This document shows positions 19,811 to 33,900 of a DNA stretch of 64,000 nt, one piece after another; position 1 is the stretch's first letter; each line of letters starts with the position of its first letter. The position numbers were made by a program, and so were the translations under genes. The stretch covers positions 161,185,609 to 161,249,608 of the forward strand of contig OZ024929.1 in NCBI GenBank assembly GCA_964017235.1, written 5' to 3'. Below the pieces are notes generated by a model. That model was not told the DNA's origin, searched no databases, and saw nothing but the letters and a program-made list of their open reading frames with translations. The stretch is from Sabellastarte sp. h YS-2021 (Eukaryota > Annelida > Polychaeta > Sabellida > Sabellidae).

Positions 19811-20874
19811 GCCTGTTTTTTGACATTACAATCCTTCTCGGGATGGTTAAGTTGCCTACCCCCCTTGAGGCAATGAGCACATATGTGCCTTTGCAACTTC
19901 CCATTATTTTCATGGTCACCTGTATGTGAACAAACACCTGTCTGAAAACTTTTACAAAACCATGGCTTCCTACCCGAGAGATCTGATGGCTTAGCCCAAC
20001 CACCCCTACTTGCAACATGCTTTTGAGCATGGGCCCTTCGGATCCGATCAATTCGGTCCATGTCTTCCCACTGGAGGGAACCCCGCTCCATTTCGCAAAG
20101 TAAGACAGCATGTGCTGCCTTAGCACTCTGCCAAGAAAAGTCTGTGGCATCCCCCATCAGATCACTCAAGTAGGAAACCATGGTATACCTTCTATCATTA
20201 CAACTTTCCTCCATGATGTTTTTACAAAAACCTTGCACCCACTGGGTGAGCGTCAACTGGTCGTATGTGACCCTTTGCCTACTGACGCCACCCAGTATGG
20301 CCTCGTGAGGCCATGGCACTTTGTTTTTTACATTAACCTCAACACTGCCTCCTCGTTTTGATTTTAATTTGACAGAACTATCACTACCTGGGAGGTGTGA
20401 ACTGTGGTTTAACTCCCTAAGCCTCCTGTCAACTTTTTTCTGAATAGCATTGGACTTTAATTGTTTCATGGAGGGGGTGTCACTTTCGTCTGAAGACGAA
20501 TCACTGGTTACATAAGTGGGCCTACTTTTTTTACTTTTGCTACTTTTTTTGCTAGAACTTGACAAAACAGTATCTGTACTTAACTTTCCTGAAGTTGACG
20601 CCTGAGCTGTCTGCTGTGTTGTGGCTACCACTTGATCTTCAACCAGATCCAACCTGTGTGACATCCTCTTCAGCTGCTCCAGGATTTCCATCTGTATCCG
20701 CTGTCCGCCCAGATCCTGACTGTGATCTGTAGCAAGTGACTCACTTGCAACGGCAGCATCTCGTACAAGTCCCTGGGTAACATCATTCTGTTCACTCACA
20801 AATTTACACTTCTTCCCCGTGGGTGGGGCATGTCTGCTTTTACAGTTTTTACACCTTTGTTTGTTGTCAGGCAT
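19780..20874 (-). CDS. E2 gag-like ORF1
   Basis: A 364-residue nucleic-acid-binding protein from Met 20874 (MPDNKQRCKNCK). That start is preferred to the in-frame Met at 20925 because E3 gag also begins right before the same zinc-knuckle-like motif. N-terminal CX2CX3HX7C (CKNCKSRHAPPTGKKC) is followed by a short coiled-coil-like stretch (ILEQLKRMSHRLDLVEDQV) and a Ser/Lys-rich linker. The conserved core follows (YDQLTLTQWVQGFCKN, ATDFSWQSAKAAHAVLLCEM, DRIRRAHAQKHV). A second Cys/His cluster (FCKSFQTGVCSH, RHICAHC, HPEKDC) ends the protein. It is open throughout and stops at 19780 inside the frameshift hairpin. Confidence 0.9.
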   Translation of the reverse strand: MPDNKQRCKNCKSRHAPPTGKKCKFVSEQNDVTQGLVRDAAVASESLATDHSQDLGGQRIQMEILEQLKRMSHRLDLVEDQVVATTQQTAQASTSGKLSTDTVLSSSSKKSSKSKKSRPTYVTSDSSSDESDTPSMKQLKSNAIQKKVDRRLRELNHSSHLPGSDSSVKLKSKRGGSVEVNVKNKVPWPHEAILGGVSRQRVTYDQLTLTQWVQGFCKNIMEESCNDRRYTMVSYLSDLMGDATDFSWQSAKAAHAVLLCEMERGSLQWEDMDRIDRIRRAHAQKHVASRGGWAKPSDLSGRKPWFCKSFQTGVCSHTGDHENNGKLQRHICAHCLKGGRQLNHPEKDCNVKKQAKNDQAAAHH

Positions 20875-21166
20875 TTTTGAATCAAATATAAATCTCTGTC
20901 TCGTCCCTTTGTAACCAATATGCAAAGCCTGAGGTTGTCAAGACGACTCAATCAGTTCACAGAAGGCGTCAAAAAGTTGACGTGTCACAAACAGTTCATC
21001 CAGCCACTGCACTACTGGACTTCAGAAATCACAAACATAAAAGCACTTGTTGCTTGCTAAATGACCGTTCCATTTTATATACACTATTTTACACTTTAAA
21101 ACCTAAAACAGTATAAAAAACTAAAGAAAATAAAATCAGAAAATAAAAAGTTCAAGTTCCTCAGTA

Positions 21167-21417
21167 AAATTCAAGTTCTTAGTTAACATGTCTTCCACTC
21201 AATGTCAAGTTTCAAAGTGACTTTGTTTCAAGGGGAGAAGCACAGTGAAACAGGGGCAACCAATGAGAATGTGTTGTTTACTGGGGTACCTAGCAACTGA
21301 CATTGCTTTACATAACCATTCACATTAGACTGGTACCTAAAGTGTTTATAAGGTACCAGGTAAGATACTGTCTGTGGGGCAGGACTGACATCTGGGGCGC
21401 CTGGACGCCCCAAGTGA
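21167..21417 (-). repeat. E2 direct repeat A1 (5' end, probable promoter)
   Basis: Matches 15223-15473. In sense it starts with CACTTGGGGCG, and a small hairpin (GGGGCG/CGCCCC) lies at the tip. It also holds a TATAAA (plus tttata 21345-21350) and an inverted CCAAT box (plus ccaat 21260-21264). Promoter function is inferred from its position upstream of gag. Confidence 0.8.
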
Positions 21418-24400
21418 GAAAGTTTAAGTACCCATCATACTTTTCCTAAGAAGGTACCCAAATATCCCTACTTCAGAAATATTCTTAAAGTTTTATTCTC
21501 AGTTGCATTGTTTCATTAAAAGTGTTTAATCCACTTGTCATCCATAACAAAAGTCTCATGTAGATAATAAACTGTAGAAGACTTTTGTGGCTTGCACAAG
21601 CCTGGTATGCCACTTTGTTTGTTTGTTGCTGTTTTTCCAATGAGGGTTGTGTTTCTAGGGAGGCAGAATACTTTAGAGATCCACTCAAGAAGGGGTAAAG
21701 GTGCTCTTTGTATCCATAAAATTAAATTGATTTAATGTTTAGACTTTTATTGCTATTGTTCGTTTCATTTTCAAACTTTTCACACTGCTTATTATTTTGT
21801 ATTAACAGAGTGTAAGACCCTTAGACAAAGTCAAAATTTTTGGCATTATAAATCATGTACAGGTCATCAACTATAGATCCTCGGACAGCAGAAACATTTC
21901 ACCCTTGGTGATTATGTACATGGAAAAGAAAAGAATTCCTTTGATTCAATAAGCTTTGCTGGTACAAGGCACACATAGTTAAAAAAAGGGTGCTGTCTTT
22001 TTTTAAATTTTATTGACATAAACATAACACTTACAGTAATAATATATTAGCTCTGTAATGCAAAGAAAGCAACTTTTATGTTATTAGTACAACAAATATA
22101 CATTAATCGATGTTCAAAGGTGACAAATCATGCCTAATCATGAGATAAAAATAGTTGGCTACTGCACAGCCAGTGAGTTCATCACCCAGCCTCTTGACTT
22201 TTAGTGACAATGTTAAACCTTCTTCAAAATAAATATTCAGATTTATACATTTGGGCAGCACAATCTGATCAGGTGCCTACTAATTCAGTTCATGGCTACC
22301 TAAATACTTCAATGCTGCATCATTTCTGTTTTACGTGAAATTACTAGGTATGATTCTTTGTTTACTATCCATTCAATACCTCACATGTAGATATAGCAAG
22401 TTTACACCATTCCATACTGTCATCATGAGCTACACATGAACCAAAAAAATATTTATCCGGATTCTTTTGGGGCTTGATGCGTTTTGTATTTTAATGCGTT
22501 TTGTATATCCATAAGCTTTATTAAGTAGGAATTTGCATTGGTTAGTATGCATTCAACACAACACAGACGACCATTTCAACATGCAGCAGACCTTTAAAAT
22601 GTTTGAAAAAAACCTACTACAAGCTGTCACATGCTAACTTTAACGTACACGCCCTAGGGGTGAAAGGGGTGAGGAATGGCTATATATACAGGGCTGGTCG
22701 TTTTTTAGATATGAGCTCTCTTTTTGAGAGTGATAAGGACAAGGCGGTGAAGCAAAATTAATATATGAATTATGACCACAAGGAATGGTGTGAACAAGCC
22801 TATCATTTGGTTTCTGTGGAACTTACAGGTATAAGCCACCATTTTGGATGTGTTAAGTTGGTAGTTGTATTTAGTAAAGTATTGACAAAAAGTAAATTTT
22901 ACCTCAACATATATTGTGCATATTTTGATATAAGCTCCCTCTTATTGGTTCTAATGTTGTGAGATAAAAAAATTAAAGTAAATTTATTTTTAATGGAAAT
23001 GTGCATTAATTTAACTGGGGTAAATGTATTATTGTTATATTTGTTCAATAAGTTTATTATTGTCTTTAAATCCAAACTTTATCCACAAAAAGTTACTTTG
23101 CTGAGAACAAAATACTGCTTCCAGTGTAAAGTACAAACAAAATAACATTTAAAATCCATGGATATTTACTTCATGGTTCAGGAAATCCAGTTTCTTTACA
23201 AACATCCATGTCGCAATGCAATGCAGTCTACATGGCTTAATTAATGTCAACAAAGACAAAACAGCACCTTTCCTTTGAAAGTGGACTGGTTACCATTCTA
23301 ACATCTTCCCATATCATGTTCAATTTCATTGTGAATGTCACTTTTGAATTAGTAATGCATGGGATGACACCTGAATTTTAAACTTCAATAAATTTTCAAT
23401 AAAAGAATATTGGTTCGGGATTTTACATGTACATAATACCAGATAAGAAGCACAAGGCAGTGTGCTATCATAAGAAGATGAAACAGGCTTCAAAAATGGA
23501 TGTAGTATAACCTCATTCTCTAAAACAACTGAGAAATGTAAGGACATGTTCAATTTGTTAATTTGTTTTCATATTACTTGAGATATTTTAAGGACAGGTG
23601 AAAAACTTCAATAGATTACAATCGCTACTGACTGAACAGTATGTCAAAATAACTATACACATAATATTCTTTGCTCTATACACACAATACTGTCACAATA
23701 TCTTTTTCAATGTGAATTGCTATGTAGGAATTCTGTTATATTTAATACTCTGCCAATATATTCGCATTTGTTTCGAGAGACTCAAATTGCTGAACAAATT
23801 TCAGCGTTTCTAATAAGTAAGTAGCTGTATGTTACTCACAAATAACTGAGTAATTTATGTCACAGACTTTACACACAGTAAATGGTAGTTAATGGAGATA
23901 TTAAACAACACAACATAACAAGTATATGTTTCCCATATATCTAGCAGTTATATATAAAATTAAAAATATAAATAATATTGGTTAAATATTTTATCACAGA
24001 TACATTGCTGAAAGAAGATACACAAATTGATTTGGTTTCAATGTCTACGTTATTATTTCACTTGGCACCAGTCTGGCATACTTAGAACATAAACTATCAG
24101 TCCACCCCAACAATTTATTCTGTTCTTGTTAACTACTTTGTGAATATGTCCCTGTAATTTGCTAAACATCATTTCAAATGTACCATATTTCACTGTATAA
24201 ACAGTCCCTCTGTATTAAACACACCCCCCCCCCTCCATTTTGCAGTTCCAAGATTCTGAAAAAGATGCATTTTAGTACATCCCCAATCAAATAGCTGGTA
24301 ACAGAAAATAAGTTCATTAAAACAAAACATGGCACTTTCGATCAAGAACACCTAAAATCTAAAAAATAGGAGATAAAAGTTCACACGTTATTCAGATTTA

Positions 24401-24818
24401 AGGTTTGTTTTTAACATTTTCAGTTCTCCAATAATTATATATAATGATACTAGGATGAAGGTTGTAAAGTATCTAATTATCGCCCATTGCAGCAGGACAA
24501 TTGAGTTGTTTTTATCTATAACAGTAGCCCCCACTTTTTAAAAAGGATATGCCCCAGGGTGTTTATGCAAATAATTACATGTGTCTGCATAATATAACCA
24601 GTAATAAATGAGAATTACCACTCAAATAAATGAGCATTCCATCAATTAATGACAATTCCCTCAAATCATTATTTACAATTCATTATCATTTTTTTATCAT
24701 TTCATCAGGAGTAAGATTATGGATTGCAGATTGTAAGTCCTTGGCAATAAAACATGCAATAACCTTTCTTTTAACCAAACTTTCACTCAAGTCACCAGTA
24801 CCACATAATTATAACCAC
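21418..24818. other. intergenic between E2 and DTHD1 3' end
   Basis: About 3.4 kb of AT-rich DNA with no recognisable ORF or repeat family. The DTHD1 3' UTR should begin at 24818 going left. An AATAAA on minus (plus tttatt 24114-24119) is a weak candidate polyadenylation signal. Confidence 0.4.
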
Positions 24819-24926
24819 TTAGTCCAAGCCTTTCCGTTCTCGTTGGAAGTTCTTCTCCATATCTTTGATGTCATGGGCCAAATCATCTCTACCACCCTTG
24901 TGAAGTGCAAGACACAGCAGTTTTGC
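24819..24926 (-). CDS. DTHD1: DTHD1 exon 14 (terminal)
   Basis: Encodes the last 35 residues (AKLLCLALHKGG to RERKGLD) and the TAA stop (24819-24821). The acceptor is ttgttctag. It joins exon 13 in phase 0 and finishes the last helix of the death domain plus a charged tail. Confidence 0.85.
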   Translation of the reverse strand, partial: AKLLCLALHKGGRDDLAHDIKDMEKNFQRERKGLD

Positions 24927-27900
24927 CTAGAACAAGAATATTTAATACAAATTTCAATGCTTATTTTTCTACACCATTAGCTTAAAATATCACAACCTGT
25001 AAGCCATAGTTACATATGTATACCATTGATTTAATTTTTTAAAAATTGCATTCTCATTATTCTTTTGATGTCTAATATTGTTACCAAAATCACTTAAAAT
25101 GTGGTAAATAGGCCATGACCAATATTCTGCGTCCCCAAAATACATTCTGTATAAATGCATTATTCATTGTAACATTCGGTAAACTACTTCTTTGGTATTT
25201 AATACTTTCAGCATCAGTGGGCAACCATCAACATTCACACTTGAGGTCAAGGCCATGACTCAAACTCAAGAACTGGAGGAGTGAGGCAGGTGTGCTGCTA
25301 TAAAAAAAACACTGCTACCAAAATTGAAAATACACTGCAGTCTCGGGTATGACACGTGTTAATATTTTGTCATCTGGTCCTCTCCACCAATGGCACAGCT
25401 ATGATTCTCAGTTGTACTGAATCTTAACTCTTGATAAGCCCTCTTATTAAGCTAGGAGAATAATAAATTTCTATTGCCACAACTTAAACCAGTACAGATA
25501 TTAGGCACTACTTTAAAAGATTATATAAACTTTGTTGATATCTTGGTTGAATTCTAGAAACATTGACTCTAGTATTGTCAAATTGGATTGGTGACACTAA
25601 GCTTTAAGCTCAATCCTGACAAAATGAATTAATTTTGATTGGTGAAATTGTATCAGAGAATTATTAAAGTTATCACTCCCTGTAAATCCCCTACGTCACA
25701 GTCCTAGCTGAGTCAGTGAAAAGGCCTGTTGCCATTCTTGATACAGGTAATTCAATGCTTAAGTATGTGATCAATGTTTGCCATGTATGCCAGCTACCAT
25801 GTCAGTAAGATTTGGGAGATATAATACCCATGATACAGCTGTGAAGGTTGCTAATGCCGTGGTCAGCAGCTCCCATCAGAACTTAGGCTGGTGTCACTGG
25901 GCTTAGACAACAGTTGAAGACCTAGCTTTTTAGATTGACTTATCCTTTTCCATACTTTTCTCCCCTTTCTGGTCATTGGACTGTTCATTTCGGGACATGG
26001 GCACCTTAGAGGATGTATAAATTAATTCATTAATTACAAATACTATGTTTTTGTCATTATTGCTTCTGTGTATACAATTCTTTTTAAAAAACCAGCAACA
26101 ATGTCAAAGGAACAGTTTTGACTGACAACATGTTAATGCAGAACATAATATTAAAAGTAACTTCCAACATGGAGATTAAGCACCTTACCAGATTAGATCA
26201 TGCGCTTAAACTCATGTAGATTGTCTATTCATTAAAATACAGTACCTTGTTCGTACTTTTCGGCACTTTCTTTGCCCATGACATCAGCATCTCATACTTC
26301 AGGTCATCCTCCCCAGCACTTTTGGCCTGGTTGTTCCTCAGAATGGCTTGTAGTCTCATCTTTTTCACGCCAAGGTAGGTTGCCACTATGTGCCACTCCT
26401 CACCCAAGGCACTGGCCACCTGATGCAGGGTGTCAGTGTTGACGCAGTCATCCCTGTTACGCAGTACAACTGGAGCTTTTTTAAGTGCTGGCGGCTCCAG
26501 CTGTTCATGTTCCTGCAAATACATGCAACAAGATGTTCTTTTCCTATTAATACTTCTGCCAGGGAGGTATTATTTTAATGACCCTTTGTTTGTTTGTTCT
26601 TTTGCTTGTTTCTGTTTTTTCTTGTTTTTTCTGTTTGTTAGCAGGATTACACAAATACTATTGGTTGGAACTCCATGAAAAAAGCAGAAGATGGGTCTAA
26701 GTCCAACTTAGATCACATTAACTTATGAGAGTGATTATCATTATTGGCAGAGGTCTGAACTCTCTGAGTGCTCTTGTTTTACTAATATTTTTAGCTTAGG
26801 ACATAACCAGTGAGCTTACTCTGATATGCATGTTCACTGGAGGAAACTAATGATTTCTCCACAAAGTTAGATGCAATGTGTCCACAAAAGTGTCAAAAGA
26901 GATTATTTCAACAATATCCCTTAATTAACCAAGATTACCATAGGTTTTACCATTTATATCATTTTACAATAAATATAAATTTAATTCTGTATATGTAACT
27001 GATTATGAGACAGTGTTATAAATAACACATTCTTTTTATAACTGTATATTATACATTACAGAACATTTTTATCCCTGACCAAATCCACATTTTACGCTGC
27101 AAATATTGAGATTATACCCTACAATAATCTTCTTCCTATAAGTATTACTTATATGAGTGTTCAATATGTAAAATAATTGACATAAGGAATATTGTTCAGA
27201 TGGAAAAAACTGTCCTTTGACTTGTCTTAGGGATGCTAACTAGAAATTGTATGCAGGAACAACTATGCTATGATTTACCACAGGAATGCAGACTAATTCC
27301 TTACAGGGACATCTTTCAAATGACATACCTGAGGGATGCTAATCAGACATTATCTCTAGGGACAGTTATCTGTTGACTTTCCTCAGAAATACCAACTATA
27401 ATTTCTGTGCAGGGACAGCTGTATCCTCTGTCTTACCTTAGGAATGCTGACTAGAAGTTCCACACAGGGTTTCTTGGTGTACTGGGTGACTGGCTGTTCT
27501 TCAGTCTCCGGCTCTTCTTCAGTAGTATTCTCTTGTTCTTTCTTTGCCTTTTTATTCTGTTGTGGCACCATAGATCAGTGTTATATTCATAGTTTGATAT
27601 AATATTAAATCTTTTGAATAAAACTATCAATTGCATGTAACATATTCTATTACAAAGTACTTCACGTGCCTCTTAGCAGTTGCCTTTAAATTCTGCAGCT
27701 ATATTAATAGAGTGATTGGTTTTAAAATGTGAAAATCAACACAGTGCTATGAGATTCTATATAGCGGATACACACACTGTAAAATTATTCACAAGGGAAG
27801 CTAAATTTACTGAAATACTGTTTCAGAATAAACTATCAGGCCTTAATATGTCTTATATTTCAAATAAAATGGGATTTACCCGACAGTAAAGTTGAATACT

Positions 27901-30900
27901 ATGGCCAGTATATATTTCTTATTGTACATTATGTTTAATCACATAATGTTTGTATTAAAGTGAATCCTGTTTGATCAAATATCACATGTGCAGAAAATTT
28001 ATTCCACTGAAACTCGGTTTTCATATAATTGAGAAAACTTTTGCAGAAAAAAAGCCTTTCAAAGAACCCAAATTTACTGCATATAGTTTAGTTGATTCTC
28101 CAACTATGGGCGGACCTTTCTTGTTGGGACTTTTAACACATACAATTAAATTTTTGGGGGCGTTTTGGGAAAGTAGTGCTTCAGATGACTTCAGATACTT
28201 AAGTATTTTATCAAATATTTAACCAGATTTCATAATTAATTAAATCACCTTTTTCGGTGGCATCAAACAGACAGTTTCCTCTTTTTTGCAAAGCATCACA
28301 AAGCCTCTGTACACATGGTAACTCTTTTGCAGAAACTTGTCCACTTCTGACATTTCAAACGTCAGCCGGTTGTTCATCTGGGAGTGAAACATCACATCCA
28401 GGTTGGCCTGGTCATCGCTACATTTAATATTAGCTCTGAAGTCTAGCGTAAGATGGTCACCTTCCCTGAGGACAATCTCTTTGCTGAGGCCAGGACCCTC
28501 ATCAAACCCTTGTTCTATCATCCGTTTCAGGGATTTTTCCGCCTTTGTATGTAAAACGATCTCAACAGCCACTTCATAGGGATTGTCACTCCTGTGAAAG
28601 GTATTTAATATTCCAGTGTTATACAATATAACTGCAAATAGCTGTACTGAACTGTGTACAGAAAGATATCTGTTCAGATGTATTTGAAAAGTAACTTCTA
28701 ACAATTGCTAGTTTATGTTTCTGGCATTTCTCATTTTTGAAAATAACTTTGGGTAATAAAAATCAAGATAATAATAATGATAGTTCTTTTATAGCGCAAT
28801 TCTAGTTAATGATTGGCTAATCACTCCGGTTTGTCAATAAAAGAGCACTCTTAAACAGAAAGGTCTTAAGTATTTTCTTGAAGTAATTTAAATTCAGTTC
28901 AATGTTGCGGACATCAACAGGTAGGCTATTCTAATAACGAGGCGCTGCAACATGGAAAGATCGGCAAGATCTAATACATTTTTTAAAACGTATGGGTGAG
29001 TAAAGGTGTATAATAACCATTGTCAATGGTGTCAATATTTTCCCTCAAAGATTGTGAGTACACATATATACTTGGTGTTTTCCTTCAAAGACTGCGAGTA
29101 AACATATATTACTTGAAATTTTACCTTTAGATTGTGGGTGCAAGGATATTATTTGGTACTGCACCTTATTAATTGTGAGTGTCCCTAAATTACTTGGTAC
29201 TTTATCTAAATGAGTGCGAGTACACAGATATGGCTTGGTATTTCACCCGAATCAGTATACGGTACCTTTGTTTGAGGATGACATTGACTACCCTCTCTGT
29301 CAAACGTTGTTCCATTAGTTTTGCAATCTCCAGCCCATCCTCAGGTTCTGCAGTGTGTTTCAGTCTCAAGACCACAAATCTGAACACACGGAGAATGACA
29401 ATGTTATAATGATGACAGTTTCAAAGAAACAATACACATATGAAAAAAGGGTAAAGCTCCTTTGGATCTCTTTATGAGAGATATGGTCCATTAATAAAGC
29501 CAGTGAGCATAGCAATACAAATTGTTTAACCTAATTCTAGTGGACCCAATGATTGTATACCTTATTTCAAAAGATTAGACTTTCAGTACTTCTTGCATAT
29601 GAAAAATTCCTTTAGCAAAAACTGTAAACACAATATATAAAATTTGGGACAAATTTGTCATTTTCCAAATAAAAACTGTAAAAAAGTATAATTTTAAAAA
29701 ACTTAGATAGTCAGTTATTAAAAAGAGAGTTAAATTGTTACTCTTAAAATATGTTGGCTGTTTTATGTATGTATTAATGCATGCATTTTAGTTTACAATA
29801 AAACAAACAAAAACAGTAATTCTGTATTCCAGTTATGCAGAAGCGAGTAGAAAACTTACTTTTCAGCCAAGCTAGGGTTATCCACACTGAACTGCACCAG
29901 ATCTATGCGTATTTGTGTGATTTCAATATTCTCAGCAATGTGCCACTTCCCTCTCAGGTCTTTTACAGCCAAATACACCTCATCATTTTCATCATCTGAA
30001 AACACAGCATGGAAGTGTATGCAAACATTAAATTGTACATTTAGTTCCCTTTTATTGGACAATGTACTGTGTTATCTTATGACTGACTGTCACAATATTC
30101 AATAAGTGTCTGGCATAAGAGATAACTGAATTGCCTACCATACTCAGCCTGGTGAGAGAACCTAATCCACCACAGCTTTAACTATTTCAAATGAAAATTA
30201 TATTAAATTATATCTCTAACTATTCTAGATTTATTCAACATAAGAACTCTGAAGGATAAGTAGGGTGTAAGAATTAGTCTTAAATAGGTCAGAGGTATTG
30301 GCACCCAAAATTGGGAGAGGCAAAACATTCAAGATTATGTAGTCTCTGGTATCGCTGATGTTTTACTATATTTGACACCACACACTCTCCCATGTACTAA
30401 CTGGTTAACTAAATCACAATGATAATAAAAGAAATCATACTTTGAAACCCATTCTGGAGACTTGAGAGACCATATCAGGAAACAAAATGAGGTTATATAT
30501 GACTCTATTCAAATATATTCCTGATTACCAGGTTCATGGATTCAGTTCAACAGATGACACTACAATGGTTTGTAAATGTAAGTGGTTTTTGATCGAGTGA
30601 GGATCACTTTCCTGGTATTTCATAGTCATGTGAGTGTTATGGCATCCCTCTTTCAACTACATATAGTCTGCATTAAATCCCTGCAAGAACTCCACTGAGC
30701 TCTGTTGTAACTCTGATGTCTTTGCTTCTATTCACCCATGATCACAAATAAGCAACTACTTTGGTGGCTCTATGGGTGTGTTCTGTTCACCTTAATTGTT
30801 TAATATAGTTTCACATTTTGAGATAAATCTCAAAGACACATTAACCAAGGAATCTCACTGACTAAAACACTGTTTTATGGGTTTATACACTAGATGTTAT

Positions 30901-33900
30901 TACCATCATTGACACCATACTGTCCCATGTACCATCTGGTTGGTTTATGTACACTTTGGTCTTCCTCATCCTCTTGTCCACCAATGTTTGCCCTGCTTCT
31001 TCCTGTCTTTTTGGCTCTCTCTTTCCTCTTTTTCAGTTCTTCTTCATCAGCTGGAGGGGGTGGGGGATTCGGATTCTTCATCTTGGCTTCCTTGGCTGCC
31101 CGCATGGCTGCCGCTTTCTTGGCCTTTACTGGATTTGGTGGTACAGGTATGTTGAACTGGTATGGAAATAATAAATGTATTAAGTGTGATAGAGCTGATG
31201 TTAATAATTTATTGTTTGGCTGGGTTGCAGTATTGTCCTCTCTTAAATGAATTAATGATTTATCATTGAGTAACATACAAATAGATAAGCAGATATGATA
31301 ACTCAGAACTACAGCAATATAAGGCCTAACCAAAAATGTCAAAATTATACCGTATCTGCTGTATGAAGCGCCCATGGGCAATGTGACCAAATACATGCAA
31401 AAGTTGGGGATGGGTATTTACTACAATGAAAACCAGCTGGTTGACCTGGAGAAATCTGGGGAACTGTGTTTTAGCACACACCAACTGGAAGTAAAATATG
31501 CCATTGATATGCAAATCTTTGCAAAATAAAATGTGAAGTTACTACTAAAATAAGAAAAATTTTGTTGAAACTGGATATAAAATAAGCAAATTAGACCTAT
31601 TACCTGGTTTTTTGGGGGGTTTTTTTGTGGAGAAAGTTTACCTTGAAACGTCAGATTAGCAATTTGTTAGCGATAACTTAAGATCGTGGAGGGGTGCTTA
31701 CGATACAGAGCTTGGTACCGGTATAATCCTAGTATGCGGTCAAAAAAATTCACCTCATATTTTGAAATGACAAATCTGCTATTTACAATTAGATCATTTT
31801 GACTTTGCAAAAGATGATTGAGAATTACTATTATAAAGTTAAACTGCTATCAACATCATAGTTTTTTCATCAGTTTCAGTGAAGTCATACTATCCCAACA
31901 TTGTGCATATGAACATGCACACCTCTATTACTTACAATGACAGGAGCAGCAAATTCTTTAGAGGTCCACTCCATGGCCATGATGGCACTAGTGGTGAGCA
32001 GATTAGAGCCCTCCTCACTCTTCAGTCTGATCTCATCGATGGTATTATGATCCACAGGTTGTATCTGTCAGAAACATTAGAAAAATATATATATACATTA
32101 TATATATGTAACTAGTTTTCCCATTTACATTTAAAACAAGGCCAAATGGTGTTTTGGTCCTCTAGCACGAGTGCAAAGCCATCAGAGACACAAGTAGTGC
32201 ACTAGAATTTACGAAAGTCTCGTGATAGAAAGAAATTACAACTTAACTTCAGTGAGCAGACAAACAGTCATCACTCTGTGAAACAATTCTTAAAAGTCTG
32301 AGTTCAAGAAGGACATATGTATGGGGAAAAGGTAAAAGGACATGTGTCCTTTTAGCTATTGGAGGGCAAGAGAGAGATATTCAATTTCATCAATGTCCGG
32401 AGACAAAAGGACATATGTATGGGGAAAAGCCAAAAGGACATATAAAGCAAATTCATAATCCACAGGTGTTGTCAATTTCATCAAAGTCCGGAGACAAAAA
32501 AAAAGTGATCTGTAGAAGCGCGAGCTCTAGTGAGGCTCATGCTTAAAAAAAATGTGATACCTTGTTGATACTAAAATTCAATTCCCAGTGGTTATACCTG
32601 ACAAAGTGGTGATACCCGGCCAATGGCTATAAATATTATCCGATGTATCTACTGAATCAGATTTCAATTTTAGATTTGGATTCTCTCATTATTTTCACCT
32701 TTCATTTGAATGGAAGAATTTTACCCTATCAGTCTCCATATTTAACTTAAGTAATGAACATAGTTAATATCTCTGCTGTACTGTGATTGATACCACAGGT
32801 TGCACTGTACATGACACTTTCCTGTTTCAGTTATGAACTGCTAATTTCTTTTAATGATTAAAACAATAAAATAGATGCACTCGGACCTGCAACACAAAAT
32901 TCTCTTTGTGTTGGAAGCATCCTTTGGCTGCTGTAAAAGATGCCCTTTGGTCCACAGTAGAGTGCACTGTCCCACCACGCTTGTTGAAGTGCAAGAAATC
33001 TCTCTTGTATCTGGTCACAACTATCATCTTGGTCATTTTTGTGAACTCTGCCTGAACAAACTTGAGATCCTACGAAGAAAATTATGAAATATTATGAAAA
33101 CCGGGATAACTTATTAAAACCTCTATTATTCTGTCAAGATGTGTCTGAATATACAACAAAAACAGTAGTAAGTGCAGGTTTGGGAGAGTAAAACTATGTC
33201 AAGAATATAACATCAGAGATGACCTTGCCAAACATCCTGGAGAAATACCATTGGACACCATGAGATATAGAAGAGGTGAAAAAGTGCAGATATATATGAA
33301 GCTGTAAAATTTATTATTTGATCTATTTATTAACTGAAGTACAGTTGATAGTTGTAACAACATAATTAGGTAAAAGTATGTGTAATAATCAGTTGCAGCA
33401 ATCCATATATCTTTGTGATAGAAGAATATGTCTCAAATATGGCAGAAGGAATCATTCTGGCAGAGCCAAGGTCAATTGTTACATTATGGCTTTGTACACC
33501 TACAACATCCAACCAATGTACATCACAATTAATTTCCTACACCCCAAGTTTCCAAGATATAGCACTGAAAAACTTTTAAAGGTAGGGTCACTAAGTTAAA
33601 AGTCAATTCAAAGTCACACTACACAGTCATTTCAAACATATTGTAATTTTTACATGAAATTCCCCCCCCCCCCTCCCGCTTTGTACCAAATTATGATTCT
33701 GCATACAAAAATTCCCCCAAACAATCATTTATGTCTGTTGTCACTTCAATTACCATTGTAATTGCCTTATGTAGTGTGATCCACTCCCGGAAATGCTGAT
33801 TATAACCACTTTTTAAGTGTTGCCGACGATAACTTGCTCTGAATTAGCATTCTATACTGTGATTTGTGCCAAGTTGATTCACAATCCAAATTATCTGGTG

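Larger units (their letters stand above)
14627..21417 (-). mobile_element. E2: intact tyrosine-recombinase retrotransposon (Ngaro/PAT-like)
   Basis: About 6.8 kb on minus. In sense order: A1 (21417-21167), gag, pol, YR, B1 (16018-15473), A2 (15472-15223), a 50-base spacer, B2 (15172-14627). This is the split-direct-repeat layout of Ngaro/PAT elements. All three genes are open. By eye, A1 equals A2 and B1 equals B2, so insertion is very recent and the copy may be active. It lies 266 bases from E1 in opposite orientation. Confidence 0.93.

Noticed and set aside
30894..31250. Serine/phenylalanine-rich plus-strand frames opposite exon 8
   Set aside because: Antisense reading of a Lys/Pro-rich exon; the minus reading has matching splice phases on both sides.
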